Shown one piece after another: positions 53,019 to 62,419 of a stretch of DNA of 64,000 nucleotides; the first letter of the stretch is position 1; each line of letters starts with the position of its first letter. A program made the translations under genes and the position numbers. Source of the stretch: Flavobacterium album. GTDB taxonomy: Bacteria > Bacteroidota > Bacteroidia > Flavobacteriales > Flavobacteriaceae. The notes under the pieces are model-generated. The model was not told where the DNA came from, made no database searches, and was given only the letters and a program-made list of their open reading frames with translations. Location: contig NZ_CP029186.1 of NCBI RefSeq assembly GCF_003096035.1, positions 3,392,001-3,456,000 of the forward strand, in the 5' to 3' direction.

Positions 53019-53822
53019 TTAAGAAAGTTTAAAGTGAAAAGGACACTTGCGCCCTCTTGGTTCAACATCCAGCGCTTTCAGGTCGTTCTTATATTTCGAA
53101 GGCTGGATCATGGCTTTCAATATCCCGTCGGCTTTCAGGTATCTCGCCAGCTTATAAGTACCAATAAAAGGCCTCAGCAGCGACATTCTTCTAAAGCCAA
53201 GGAACTCACGTACTATTTGCGGCGCTATCAGCGATTGTGACTCTAATAGTATACGATAACGCACAAGCCCAAGATGCTTGCGGTATTGTCGGAACAGGTC
53301 GTCCGTATAAATGCTGTGCTGCATGTCATGGTCCATGTGATGCAGGCGCATTATTTGCCATTCTTGGAAAGTTTCCGGCAGGCCTTTCAATCCCATCCGG
53401 TCCCCTACCCTGTAAAACACATCGAAAACTTCCTGCTTTTCGTCTTTATTTAATTTGCGCTCGAGCACTTCAAACGACCTCACTGAATAATCGATTAGCA
53501 TAAACAGCACATCCCTGTAAGCCCAGTCAGGAATGCCCATACCTCGCTTTGCCTCTACTGCGGCATGTATTGCCGCAATGGTGTCGATAGCTTTCAGGGC
53601 GGCCTGTTTATCGGAAAAAATTATTGACCGGGCGTAGGAAACCGTAGAGAAAAGTCTCCCCAGCGGATCGGCAGGCAGCTTGCCGGTAAAGTACAGCCAG
53701 TCGACCGCCTTGTTGAGCGCAAACTCTGCCGAAGCGCCTGCGAATATAAAGAGGATATTATCGCTGTTGCCCCATATCTGCCGTACTATCGAATCCTTTT
53801 GTACAAAATATTCCGTTTCCAT
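53019..53822 (-). CDS. MpaB/rubber-oxygenase-like (DUF2236) protein
   Basis: A 267-residue protein of the DUF2236 / oxygenase MpaB family, which includes latex-clearing protein and fungal MpaB. Marks are DNILFIFAGASAEFALNKAVDWLYFTGKLP near the N-terminus, DPLGRLFSTVSYARSIIFSD and VHAAVEAKRG-like AIHAAVEAKRGMG, plus histidines in MRLHHMDHDMQHS that may bind haem b as in the family. No signal peptide is evident. With a methyltransferase and a VanZ-like protein coupled downstream, a role in lipid or isoprenoid modification is possible (inference). Confidence 0.85.
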   Translation of the reverse strand: METEYFVQKDSIVRQIWGNSDNILFIFAGASAEFALNKAVDWLYFTGKLPADPLGRLFSTVSYARSIIFSDKQAALKAIDTIAAIHAAVEAKRGMGIPDWAYRDVLFMLIDYSVRSFEVLERKLNKDEKQEVFDVFYRVGDRMGLKGLPETFQEWQIMRLHHMDHDMQHSIYTDDLFRQYRKHLGLVRYRILLESQSLIAPQIVREFLGFRRMSLLRPFIGTYKLARYLKADGILKAMIQPSKYKNDLKALDVEPRGRKCPFHFKLS

Positions 53823-53879
53823 ATTTCTTTATTATTATTTAAAAGAACTTTGAAATACAAAGTTTTATTGCAAATTTTT

Positions 53880-54179
53880 TTATTTATGTGACTTCACTAA
53901 ATTTTCAAGTATCCTCAGGTGCTCCAGGAATGCCGTCCTGCCCTCTTTGGTCATAACATATTTGGTATTGGGCTTCCTGCCTACGAATGATTTTTCTACA
54001 GCAATGAATTCTTCTTTTTCCAACGCTTTCAGGTGGCTGGCAAGGTTGCCGTCGGTCACATCCAGGTATTCCTTAAGGGCATTGAAGTCGAGGGCATCAT
54101 TAACAGCCAGCGCTGACATGATTCCCAGCCTGATGCGGCTCTCGAATGCCTTATGTAATCCATTTACTGAAATTTTCAC
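53880..54179 (-). CDS. Small winged-helix transcriptional regulator
   Basis: A 99-residue winged-helix protein (MarR/ArsR-like, 'winged helix DNA-binding domain' group): FESRIRLGIMSALAVND, FNALKEYLDVTDGNLASHLKALEKEEFI (recognition helix) and the wing FVGRKPNTKYVMTKEGR. Its start overlaps the stop of the upstream membrane protein gene by 4 bp, a pairing seen widely in Bacteroidetes where the regulator controls the membrane gene. Ligand unknown. Confidence 0.87.
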   Translation of the reverse strand: MKISVNGLHKAFESRIRLGIMSALAVNDALDFNALKEYLDVTDGNLASHLKALEKEEFIAVEKSFVGRKPNTKYVMTKEGRTAFLEHLRILENLVKSHK

Positions 54180-54802
54180 CTGTCGTATTTAACGTGTATA
54201 TATATGCCATAAACTATGTGGGCAACCCCAAAACCAAGCGCCCAGAAAATCAGGCCATAGCCAATAAAATAGGAGCTTGCCAACCCGAGGGCTACCTGTA
54301 CCAGGCCCAATATCTTTATATCCTCATAAGTGTACCTGCTTGCGACAAATAATGAAAGTCCGTAGAATATCAGTGTTATAGGCGCGATAAGCCCTACCAG
54401 TCCTTTTGATAGCATTACCAGGGCAAGCAAACCGCCGGTGATCAGTGGTACGCTCATATTGATAAGCAACCGCCTTGAAGTAGCATTCCACATCGTTTCA
54501 TTTCGTTTCTGCGCCTTCCTGTTGGAAAAATAGAATGCGGTGCCAATAGCCAAAACCAATATGGCAACCGCCAATAAAAACACTTTCACCAAAACTGTTG
54601 CGACCTCACCTCTTGAAGACGAGGAATAGACAATTTCGTCAGGGTTAAAATCAAATACTTTATAGGCTGTAAACGCTCCTGCCAGGGCATATACACCGGC
54701 CATGATGCCTGCCCAACCGGACAGGGAAAGAAATTTGGTAGACCGTTCCATCATCGAACGAATCTCGGATATGTCCCGGATAAGATCCTGCTGTTCTTTC
54801 AT
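54176..54802 (-). CDS. Hypothetical multi-span membrane protein paired with wHTH regulator
   Basis: A 208-residue protein with about six hydrophobic segments after a soluble N-terminal helix (MKEQQDLIRDISEIRSMMERS). No named family is certain. Tight overlap with the winged-helix gene suggests a shared regulatory unit; the promoter would lie in the AT-rich region upstream of 54802. Confidence 0.75.
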   Translation of the reverse strand: MKEQQDLIRDISEIRSMMERSTKFLSLSGWAGIMAGVYALAGAFTAYKVFDFNPDEIVYSSSSRGEVATVLVKVFLLAVAILVLAIGTAFYFSNRKAQKRNETMWNATSRRLLINMSVPLITGGLLALVMLSKGLVGLIAPITLIFYGLSLFVASRYTYEDIKILGLVQVALGLASSYFIGYGLIFWALGFGVAHIVYGIYIHVKYDR

Positions 54803-55334
54803 ATAAAAGTACTTTTCAATACAAAGTTAAGCATTTCGGTCAAAAATCTACCACAGGGTAATATTTTTTTACCACAAGGTGCAGGAAGGTTTTTATAAAG
54901 GCACAAAGCATTGTAAAAAACTTATACTCTATAAATTTATTTAATAAAATAGAACCATAGCTCTTTATTGATGCTAAAGCGAATATATTTAAACATAGTG
55001 AAGCGTAGCTTCAGGCTCTGTGTCACTTTATTGAACTTTAAAGCTTATTTATGGCTATGTGCCTATGTGGTTAAATAAAATTTACACAGTCCTGAAATAT
55101 GAAATTGCACAATATCGCCTTAAAACACATACAGAGGTGTAAAATCTGCCTTTTAAATTGTTAAAACCCAAAATGCCAATCATAGTTTGTTTTTCAAAAA
55201 ATAATGTCGCAGACGAACAATTTCAGGCCTTAGATTAAGGCGTTTTTTCACATTTAATTAACAAAAATGTCAATAGTTAAAATCCTAATTTATCTGAAAA
55301 CCGCCTTGTAATTTTGTAGTCTAATTTTTATAAT
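54803..55334. other. 532-bp intergenic region with repeat copy C and SPFH promoter
   Basis: This gap holds the divergent promoters of the membrane protein and SPFH genes and a copy of the dispersed repeat. TAATTTTG at 55309-55316 matches the -7 element for the SPFH gene, 19 bp before its ATG. I see no gene or RNA signature. Confidence 0.6.
54868..55075. repeat. Inverted-repeat element copy C (left end unclear)
   Basis: The right end CTATGTGCCTATGTGGTTAAA (55055-55075) is the exact reverse complement of the left end of copy B, and the centre ACATAGTGAAGCGTAGCTTCA (around 54993-55013) parallels copy A. The left end begins with ACCACAAGGTGCAGG rather than the standard terminus, so it is diverged or a hybrid. 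Confidence 0.65.
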
Positions 55335-57251
55335 ATGACAACAATTATTCTAAATTACTGGTGGGCAATTCCGGTAATTTTATGTGTTTTAGGGTACAAA
55401 TTCGTACTACGTGTTTTTTTCGGAATGGTAATAGTGCCTGAAGATAAGATCGGGCTGGTTACCAAAAAGTTCGTTTTGTTCGGGGAAGGAAAGTCCATGC
55501 CCGACAGCCGCATTGTGGCAACCAAGGGAGAAGCAGGTTTCCAGGCGCAAACGCTCGCTCCCGGCCTGTACTGGATGAAATGGATATGGCAGTACAGCAT
55601 TGACATGACACCGTTCACCATTATCCCGGAAGGCAAGATAGGCCTTATCCTGAGCAAGGACGGTAAAGAGATACCTACAGGCCGCATTTTGGCACGAAGG
55701 GTGGAATGCGATAACTTCCAGGATGCCGCGGCATTTTTGGATAACGGCGGGCAAAAAGGCCGACAGACAGCTTTTGTCACCACAGGTTCCTACAGGATTA
55801 ATACCTTTTTGTTTGAAGTCGTAATTACAGAACAGATAAAAATATGGGAAAATATGGTGGGTGTGGTTACCGCCCTTGACGGTGAGCCGATACCTATCGG
55901 GCAGATAGCAGGTAAATTTATTGAGGGGCACAACAACTTCCAGGATTTAAACGAATTCCTTGATAAAGGCGGCAACAGGGGTTTGCAGCCACAGGTGATG
56001 CTGGCCGGTTCCTACTACCTTAATACATGGGGTGTGCAGATCGAGCAGATACCAATGACGGATGTGCCGATAGGTTATGTGGGCGTTGTGATATCTTATA
56101 TAGGAGAAGACGGCATAGACGTTACCGGCGAGACCTTTAAGCACGGCAACATTGTTTCTAAAGGCGACCGCGGTGTGTGGGTAGAACCGCTTGGACCCGG
56201 CAAGTATGCGATAAATACTTATACTACCAAACTGGAACCGGTACCTACCACCAACCTGGTGCTGAACTGGGCCAATGCACGCAGCGAATCGCACAACCTC
56301 GATAAGAACCTGTCGACCATTACGGTACGCTCTAAAGATGGTTTCCCTTTCAACCTGGATGTGGCACAGATCATACACGTGCCTGCCAATGAAGCACCTA
56401 AGGTGATTGCGCGTTTCGGCAGTATGACCAATCTGGTATCGCAGGTACTGGAACCTACCATAGGTAACTACTTCCGTAACTCGGCGCAGGACAGTGATGT
56501 CATTTCGTTCCTGAGCACAAGGAAAGAGCGCCAGGAATCGGCCAAGAACCACATCAAGGCGGTATTAGACGAATATAACGTGAATGCTGTTGATACACTG
56601 ATCGGGGACATTGTACCTCCGGAATCGCTGATGAAAACGCTGACCGACCGTAAGATTGCGGAAGAAGAGCAGAAAACCTACCAAACCCAAAGAATGGCAC
56701 AGGAACAGCGCCAGGGTGTGGAAAAAGAAACTGCGATTGCAGACATGCAGAAAGAGATCGTGCGTGCCTCACAGAGCGTTGAGATAGCACAGCGTACTGC
56801 CGATGCTACCGTGAAAAAGGCGGAAGGTGACGCCACAAGCCTTAAGCTGAATGTAAATGCCGAAGCCGAAGCTACCAAGATGAGGGCCAATGCCGAAGCG
56901 GAAGCCACAAAAGCAAGGGCCGGCGCACAGGCAGAGGCTACCAAACTTACTGCAAGCGCCGAAGCAGAGCGCATCTCTAAAACAGGTTTGGCTGAAGCCG
57001 AGAAGATCATGGCGATAGGTAAATCGACTGCGGAAGCTTACCAACTTCAGGTTTCGGCGATGGGCGGCGATAACTTTACCCGTTATAAAATTACCGAAGA
57101 GATAGGCAAAGGCAATATTAAAGTGATTCCTGATGTGATGATATCCGGTAATGGCGGCGCCGATAATCCCCTTAGCGGAATGCTCGGCCTTAAGCTTATG
57201 GAAATGATGGATAATGGTAAAAAAGACAAACCCGATCCTGAGATGAATTAG
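55335..57251 (+). CDS. SPFH/band-7 (flotillin-like) membrane protein
   Basis: A 638-residue membrane-anchored scaffold protein. One N-terminal membrane segment (about 6-30) is followed by four related repeats of about 60-75 residues (35-97, 98-170, 171-246, 247-305). They are marked by xIGxV near the start, NFQDxxxFLDxGGxxG in the middle two, and GxYxxNT. Then come the SPFH domain (about 300-430) and a helical tail (about 440-570) with 11-residue repeats such as NAEAEATKMRA from residue 508, then a Gly/Asn-rich end. Flotillins organise membrane microdomains and oligomerise via this tail. No NfeD partner gene is nearby. Strong terminator follows at 57329. Confidence 0.92.
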   Translation: MTTIILNYWWAIPVILCVLGYKFVLRVFFGMVIVPEDKIGLVTKKFVLFGEGKSMPDSRIVATKGEAGFQAQTLAPGLYWMKWIWQYSIDMTPFTIIPEGKIGLILSKDGKEIPTGRILARRVECDNFQDAAAFLDNGGQKGRQTAFVTTGSYRINTFLFEVVITEQIKIWENMVGVVTALDGEPIPIGQIAGKFIEGHNNFQDLNEFLDKGGNRGLQPQVMLAGSYYLNTWGVQIEQIPMTDVPIGYVGVVISYIGEDGIDVTGETFKHGNIVSKGDRGVWVEPLGPGKYAINTYTTKLEPVPTTNLVLNWANARSESHNLDKNLSTITVRSKDGFPFNLDVAQIIHVPANEAPKVIARFGSMTNLVSQVLEPTIGNYFRNSAQDSDVISFLSTRKERQESAKNHIKAVLDEYNVNAVDTLIGDIVPPESLMKTLTDRKIAEEEQKTYQTQRMAQEQRQGVEKETAIADMQKEIVRASQSVEIAQRTADATVKKAEGDATSLKLNVNAEAEATKMRANAEAEATKARAGAQAEATKLTASAEAERISKTGLAEAEKIMAIGKSTAEAYQLQVSAMGGDNFTRYKITEEIGKGNIKVIPDVMISGNGGADNPLSGMLGLKLMEMMDNGKKDKPDPEMN

Positions 57252-57267
57252 ATCATCTAAAAGGGAA

Positions 57268-57307
57268 CGCGGATAACGCGGATTTTGGCGGATTCACACG
57301 GATTTTT
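57268..57307. repeat. Short degenerate repeats of (C)GCGGATT
   Basis: Four close copies (CGCGGAT, CGCGGAT, GGCGGATT, ACACGGATTT) lie in 40 bp between the SPFH stop codon and the terminator. They resemble intergenic repeat elements common in Flavobacterium-type genomes; no function is implied. Confidence 0.5.
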
Positions 57308-57328
57308 CACAAAATCCCAATATGCTCC

Positions 57329-57352
57329 AAAACAGCCTTCGGGCTGTTTTTT
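57329..57352 (+). terminator. Rho-independent terminator after the SPFH gene
   Basis: AACAGCC (57331-57337), tetraloop TTCG, GGCTGTT (57342-57348), then a T-run. Confidence 0.93.
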
Positions 57353-57372
57353 TGTGCGTTCATATTATCAAC

Positions 57373-57406
57373 AAAAAAAGCCGGAGAACCCCTGTGGCAC
57401 TCCGGC
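57373..57406 (-). terminator. Terminator for the minus-strand T9SS gene
   Basis: GCCGGAG (57380-57386) pairs with CTCCGGC (57400-57406); on the minus strand seven T residues follow. Confidence 0.85.
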
Positions 57407-57454
57407 AAAATATAAAAAATAAACAGGCTCTTTTTTATATGACAGTGAATAATA

Positions 57455-59317
57455 CTACTGTTTAAGTATTTTCACTGTTTTCTTTTCACCCATAGCATAT
57501 ACTTTCAACAGATACAGGCCGGAAGAAAGCTTTTCGAGGTTGATAACGGCATCTGTGTTTTCCACTAACTGATCGTGTACCAACTGGCCGGTAATATTGT
57601 AAACCTCAACCTTATCAATATTATCAGTATTTTTTATCCTTACAACATCCTTAGCCGGGTTGGGATACACTTCCATTTTTGCGAAGGCAGCACCGCCGGT
57701 TCCCATGATATCGGTAGTAGTAAACGGTACCATAGTCCATTCTCCATTGACAGGCCCGCAGAAACTTTTTATGTAGAAATAATAAGTTGTCCCCGGCTCA
57801 AGATCGTTCAGTTCCAATGAAGGTGTCATTGTCATGGTCCCGGTACCCTCCGGCGCTATTTCCGTTGTGTTGTAGTCATAGAAATAGCCCAGACTGGTAT
57901 TCTCTTGATTCGCCATCCATGATATTGTGGCAGTGGTATTTGTAATAGGAGAAACTACAACGTTTTGAGGAGGGTTGCAGGGCCATTCCTGCAATACAAT
58001 ATTGTCAACATATAAGTGCCCCTCAAAAGCATCGCTATATACTTTAAACCCGATATAATAGATACCGCTTTCAGTAACCGTAATAGGGTTTTCAAAAGCA
58101 TAGTGGACGGGCTCACCACCCGTAACGTTATCATGCACGCCTATCGCGTTTGCTGAAGCGGGATTTGGGCTGGTCGCAAGATATGATGCCAATTTTTCGG
58201 TACCTGTCGCGCTGTTATTGCCATAAGTATAGGACAGCCTATACGGCGTACCTGCTTCGAGATAAATCCCTTTTTCAAAATACCATGCATCCGCCTGCTC
58301 ATCGCTACCGGTGTAATGAAGTGCATTATCTGTAAAACCATTTCCGGGGTTGTTTACCGTTGTCCATGGGTTTCCGGTATCGCCTGTAACCAAAAGCGCA
58401 CATTCCGGTACAGCCGGAACGCTGGCAGATTCAAAGTCCTGCAAAAAGGGTACTGTAGCTACTTCTTCGCATAAGGCGGTGGTAAACAGTACCGGCTCGC
58501 TCCATTCGGTAAACGAACCCTGGCAGAACGACCGTACATAGGCCGAATAGGTTTCGCCCGGGGTCAGCGGATAGTAACTGTTGAGCGTAAGAATATCAGC
58601 CGTGGCCGTTGTGAGTCCCGCTACCGGATCGCCCGTTCCCGAAACTATAGATATCTGGTAAAAAAATCCGGGTTCCAGTACGTTGGCAAAATTCCAGCTA
58701 AGGGTCGCAGCTGTATTGCTAACATTGGTAACCTTAAGGTTTTGGGGCGGCTGGTACGTCCATTCCTTCACTATGATATTATCGAGAAACAGGTTGCCCT
58801 GGTTAGCATCAGAAGCAGCGTTAAACCCAAAATAATATACCCCGCTGGCCTCAACATTTATCCTAAGCGATATCAGTTGTTCGGAGGCTGTAATCTCCAC
58901 GTTTGCAGGATAAGTGATATTTGTGAGCATAGAAGCGGCATCAGCAGCGGTTCCATAATATACGTTCAGCCTCTCAACAGCGGCATCGTTACTGTTGCCG
59001 CAGCTGTAAAACACCCTGTAATCAACACCTGCGGTAAGGTTGATGCCGCGTGTAAAAAACCAGGCATCGGCGGCATTGTCAGGACTGGCAATATATTCCA
59101 GGGTGTTGGTAGTAAAGTCGGGATCGGGATTATTCGCGGTGATCCAGTTATTGCCTGCACCGCCATTCTGGAACGAAGTGCAGTCAGGCGCTGCCGGTAG
59201 TACTGCTGACTCAAAGTTTTCAGTGTAGGGAGTGTTGACCGGTTCGCAATCCTGCGCCAGCGCGATGTACGGCCAAAACAGGCTCGCGAATAAAATAAAA
59301 TAGATAGTTTTTTTCAT
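57455..59317 (-). CDS. Secreted multi-module protein with fibronectin III domains and T9SS type A sorting domain
   Basis: A 620-residue secreted protein. Signal peptide (MKKTIYFILFASLFWPYIALAQ), a jelly-roll module opening CEPVNTPYTENFESAVLPAAPDC, a fibronectin type III domain (PPQNLKVTNVSNTAATLSWNF), a second module opening CEEVATVPFLQDFESASVPAVPEC, a second fibronectin III domain (PPQNVVVSPITNTTATISWMA), and a C-terminal sorting domain (VYPNPAKDVVRIKN ... SSGLYLLKVYAMGEKKTVKILKQ). The duplicate layout suggests tandem duplication of a module-Fn3 unit. The ATG at 59317 gives the signal peptide; the longer frame to 59392 has none. Confidence 0.9.
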   Translation of the reverse strand: MKKTIYFILFASLFWPYIALAQDCEPVNTPYTENFESAVLPAAPDCTSFQNGGAGNNWITANNPDPDFTTNTLEYIASPDNAADAWFFTRGINLTAGVDYRVFYSCGNSNDAAVERLNVYYGTAADAASMLTNITYPANVEITASEQLISLRINVEASGVYYFGFNAASDANQGNLFLDNIIVKEWTYQPPQNLKVTNVSNTAATLSWNFANVLEPGFFYQISIVSGTGDPVAGLTTATADILTLNSYYPLTPGETYSAYVRSFCQGSFTEWSEPVLFTTALCEEVATVPFLQDFESASVPAVPECALLVTGDTGNPWTTVNNPGNGFTDNALHYTGSDEQADAWYFEKGIYLEAGTPYRLSYTYGNNSATGTEKLASYLATSPNPASANAIGVHDNVTGGEPVHYAFENPITVTESGIYYIGFKVYSDAFEGHLYVDNIVLQEWPCNPPQNVVVSPITNTTATISWMANQENTSLGYFYDYNTTEIAPEGTGTMTMTPSLELNDLEPGTTYYFYIKSFCGPVNGEWTMVPFTTTDIMGTGGAAFAKMEVYPNPAKDVVRIKNTDNIDKVEVYNITGQLVHDQLVENTDAVINLEKLSSGLYLLKVYAMGEKKTVKILKQ

Positions 59318-59992
59318 GATCTTTCTTTTTGTTAAGTAATTTATATAGCAATTTATTTTGAAGACAAAGTTTAAAAGTAACCGGAGCGCCAACCGGCTCC
59401 CCGCCTACATAAAGAAAAACCTACCGATCTGCTTTTTAGCAGTATTAATGCCTGATCTGTTTCACCCAAATGGTGCTTGCTAAAGTTGGAGAGCCACCCT
59501 GATCGGCTCCCCAACAATAAGTAACAAAAACAAATCAAAATCCAACCGTAGAATAGACAGCCACACACAGCTTCTACCCTACTATTCGCACATAAAAAAT
59601 AAAATACTTTAATAATCTTCTGATAATTAAGATATTTAATAAATTTTTATCCCGACAAACATACATCATTAGGCAAATGCAATGTGATACTATTTAATCA
59701 TTTACATTAAATATATCTACACTTAACAGTAAAAAAATTAATACAAAAAGCGGTTATTAGTATCGTATTACAAAATGAATTAAAGCATAGGGGATTGTTT
59801 TCTGTCAGATGAAAATAAAAAAGCTGTCCATTTTGCAGGGACAGCCTTTTCCAATTAATGCTAAAGAAAGTATACTTAGGTATAATTATTTATAATTTCA
59901 CGCAAAGCCGCAAGCCGCAAAGACTGATGCCGAAACAATCTCTCTTAAACCGCAAAAATATTGCTTCGCAATAACTTAAGGATCATGCAATA
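59318..59992. other. 675-bp intergenic region with hairpins, no gene seen
   Basis: Besides the GH92 terminator, this gap contains two hairpin-forming segments sharing GGAG(C/A)GCCA and CGGCTCCCC (59382-59402 and 59488-59512), a CTGCTTTTTAGCAG hairpin (59430-59443), and a repeat-like stretch near 59892-59975 with GCAAAGCCGCAAGCCGCAAAG and ATTGCTTCGCAAT. The hairpins could lie in the 5' leader of the T9SS gene on the minus strand. Confidence 0.45.
59816..59845 (-). terminator. Terminator downstream of the GH92 gene
   Basis: GCTGTCC (59823-59829) pairs with GGACAGC (59839-59845); on the minus strand it is followed by TTTTTTATTTT. Confidence 0.8.
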
Positions 59993-62296
59993 TTATTTCT
60001 TTGGTTTGGCAGTCATGTAATAGATCAACTCGCCGCCGCCCATAAGCTCTTCATGCGTTATAAAAGGCCTGTCCAACATTTTACCGTTAAGCTCGACTTT
60101 AGAGACATAGACGTTCTTGTCACTTTGGTTTTTAGCTGTTATCACCAGTGACCTGCCGTTTTCGAAGTGTAAAACCGCCTTTTTCACCTTCGGGCTGCCC
60201 AGTGCATATTGATCAGATCCCGGTGTTACCGGATAGAACCCAAGCGACGAAAAAATGTACCACGCGCTCATCTGGCCGGTATCGTCATTACCTCCCAGCC
60301 CGTCAGGTGCCGGATGGTACATCGCATCGAGTATCATCCTCACGCGGCTTTGGGCTTTCCACGGGTAGCCGGTCCAGTTGTAGAGATAGGCCACATGGTG
60401 CGAAGGCTCGTTGCCGTGAACATAGTTACCTATGATTCCATCGCGTGTAATATCTTCGGTCTTTTCAAAATACTTATCCGGAAGCTGCATCGCAAACAGC
60501 GAGTCGAGGTGCTGCGTGAATTTTTCCTTACCTCCATTCAACGCCACCAGCGCTTCGGGGTCGTGCTGTATGCTGAGGCTGTAGTTCCATGCATTGCCTT
60601 CTATAAAGCCCTGCCCATGGGTATCGAGCGGATCGAATTCTTTTTTAAAACTGCCATCCGTAAGCCTTGGGCGCATAAAGCCGGTACTTTTATTGAATAC
60701 GTTCCGATAATTTTGAGAACGCCTCATATACGTATCATAGACATCAGGCTTATTCAGCTTTTTAGCAATCTGGGCAATACACCAGTCATCATAGGCATAT
60801 TCGAGGGTTTTGGATACCGATGACCCATTCTTATCTTCGGGCACATAGCCATATTGCAGGTAATACTCAATTCCGTCATAATACCTTAGGTTCGATGAGC
60901 TGATGCAGGCCCCAAGCGCTTTCTCCATATCAAAACCGGTGTTGCCTTTTGCAATGGCATCAGCGATGAGCGAAACGGAATGGTAGCCTATCATGCACCA
61001 GTTCTCGTTGGCGTAGTGCGACCATACCGGCAACGCCTTGTGTACACTCTGGTCGTAATGCGCCAGCATTGATTTTATCATATCTGTATTGCGCTGCGGC
61101 TGAATAATGTTGAATAGCGGGTGCAGCGCCCTGTAAGTATCCCAAAGAGAAAAAGTGGTGTAATTGGTAAATCCGTCTGCCTTATGGATGTTCTGGTCGA
61201 GCCCTTTGTAACTGCCGTCACCATCCATATATATTGTGGGGTTGATGAAAGCATGGTACATTGCCGTATAAAAGTTGACCTTATCTTCCTCGTGGATTGT
61301 TTCAATATTTATTTTGTTCAATTCTTTTTCCCAAAGCAGCTCACCTTCGTGCATCGTTTTATAGAAATCCCAATGCGGTATTTCTTTTTTCATGTTCTCC
61401 AAAGCGCCAATAGTGCTTACGGGAGAAATGGCAACCTTTATTTTTACCTGTTCGTTTTCTGCAGTTTCAAAATCAAAATGCATCCTGATGTTTTTGCCTG
61501 CTGCTTCAGGGAAATTTTTCGTCTCATCAAATTTCCGCCAGAACCCTTTGTAGATGTTGCCTTCATCATACTTGCGTGCTCCGTACTGCCTAAACGGTTT
61601 TGAGAACGCGATCGCAAAATAGACTGTCCTTGTGCGTGCCCAGCCTTGTGTCTGCCGGTAGCCCGTAATGAGGGTGTCATTCTCTACGCGTACAAATGTC
61701 CAGACATTTTTTTCATTGTGATTGTAGATTCCTGCTATAAGGTCGAGGATAATATGGGCATCATTAGCTTTCGGGAAAGTGTACTGGTGGAAGCCCACAC
61801 GCTGGCTTGTGGTAAGTTCGGCAGTAATGTTATGGTCATCGAGCTTTACCTTATAATAATTGGCGCGGGCAGTTTCGTTTGCATGCGAATAGGCCGAGCG
61901 ATAGCCCGTCTTAGGATTCGACGCTGTTCCCGGATTGAGCTGTAATGCCCCGGTAGTGGGCATGATAAGCAGGTCGCCAAGGTCGGAATGGCCCGTACCG
62001 CTGAAATGCGTGTGGCTGAATCCGGCAATGGTTCTGTCTTCATACTGGTAGCCTGCACAGTATTCGTAGACCTTTCCGTTGTATTTTTTATTCAGTTCGT
62101 AAGGGATAGTATCAGTATCCGGGCTCAGCTGCACCGACCCGAACGGCACTGTCGCCCCGGGATACGTATGCCCCATGCGCTGCGTCCCGATAAGGGGATT
62201 GATATAGCTGTAACTTTTCTTAACGGCACTAGCCTGCGACCAAGCCATTGCCGAAAAAAGCAGGCAGGCGAAAAGGAGTTGCGATCTGGTTCTCAT
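59993..62296 (-). CDS. GH92 alpha-mannosidase
   Basis: A 767-residue exported glycosidase of family GH92, calcium-dependent exo-alpha-mannosidases. Signal peptide to about residue 22. N-terminal beta-sandwich with YINPLIGTQRMGHTYPGATVPFGSVQLSPDT, then FSHTHFSGTGHSDLGDLLIMP. The (alpha/alpha)6 catalytic part includes GFIEGNAWNYSLSIQHD, whose glutamate is the probable general acid, and the signature GGNDDTGQMSAWYIFSSLGFYPVTPG. It probably trims alpha-linked mannose from glycans or glycoproteins outside the cytoplasm. A single gene, not attached to a SusCD pair. Confidence 0.96.
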   Translation of the reverse strand: MRTRSQLLFACLLFSAMAWSQASAVKKSYSYINPLIGTQRMGHTYPGATVPFGSVQLSPDTDTIPYELNKKYNGKVYEYCAGYQYEDRTIAGFSHTHFSGTGHSDLGDLLIMPTTGALQLNPGTASNPKTGYRSAYSHANETARANYYKVKLDDHNITAELTTSQRVGFHQYTFPKANDAHIILDLIAGIYNHNEKNVWTFVRVENDTLITGYRQTQGWARTRTVYFAIAFSKPFRQYGARKYDEGNIYKGFWRKFDETKNFPEAAGKNIRMHFDFETAENEQVKIKVAISPVSTIGALENMKKEIPHWDFYKTMHEGELLWEKELNKINIETIHEEDKVNFYTAMYHAFINPTIYMDGDGSYKGLDQNIHKADGFTNYTTFSLWDTYRALHPLFNIIQPQRNTDMIKSMLAHYDQSVHKALPVWSHYANENWCMIGYHSVSLIADAIAKGNTGFDMEKALGACISSSNLRYYDGIEYYLQYGYVPEDKNGSSVSKTLEYAYDDWCIAQIAKKLNKPDVYDTYMRRSQNYRNVFNKSTGFMRPRLTDGSFKKEFDPLDTHGQGFIEGNAWNYSLSIQHDPEALVALNGGKEKFTQHLDSLFAMQLPDKYFEKTEDITRDGIIGNYVHGNEPSHHVAYLYNWTGYPWKAQSRVRMILDAMYHPAPDGLGGNDDTGQMSAWYIFSSLGFYPVTPGSDQYALGSPKVKKAVLHFENGRSLVITAKNQSDKNVYVSKVELNGKMLDRPFITHEELMGGGELIYYMTAKPKK

Positions 62297-62359
62297 TATA
62301 ATTGATTAGTTGTATGTTTAAAGGCATACATAGATAAGTATTTATTTCTATACCCGAAA

Positions 62360-62383
62360 ACAAAAACGGGCCATAAGCCCGTT
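62360..62383 (-). terminator. Terminator after the DUF4397 gene
   Basis: AAAACGGGC (62361-62369) pairs with GCCCGTTTT (62375-62383), loop CATAA; T-rich on the minus strand. Confidence 0.85.
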
Positions 62384-62419
62384 TTACCCCCAAAAAATTA
62401 AAAACATCACTAAAGCTGG

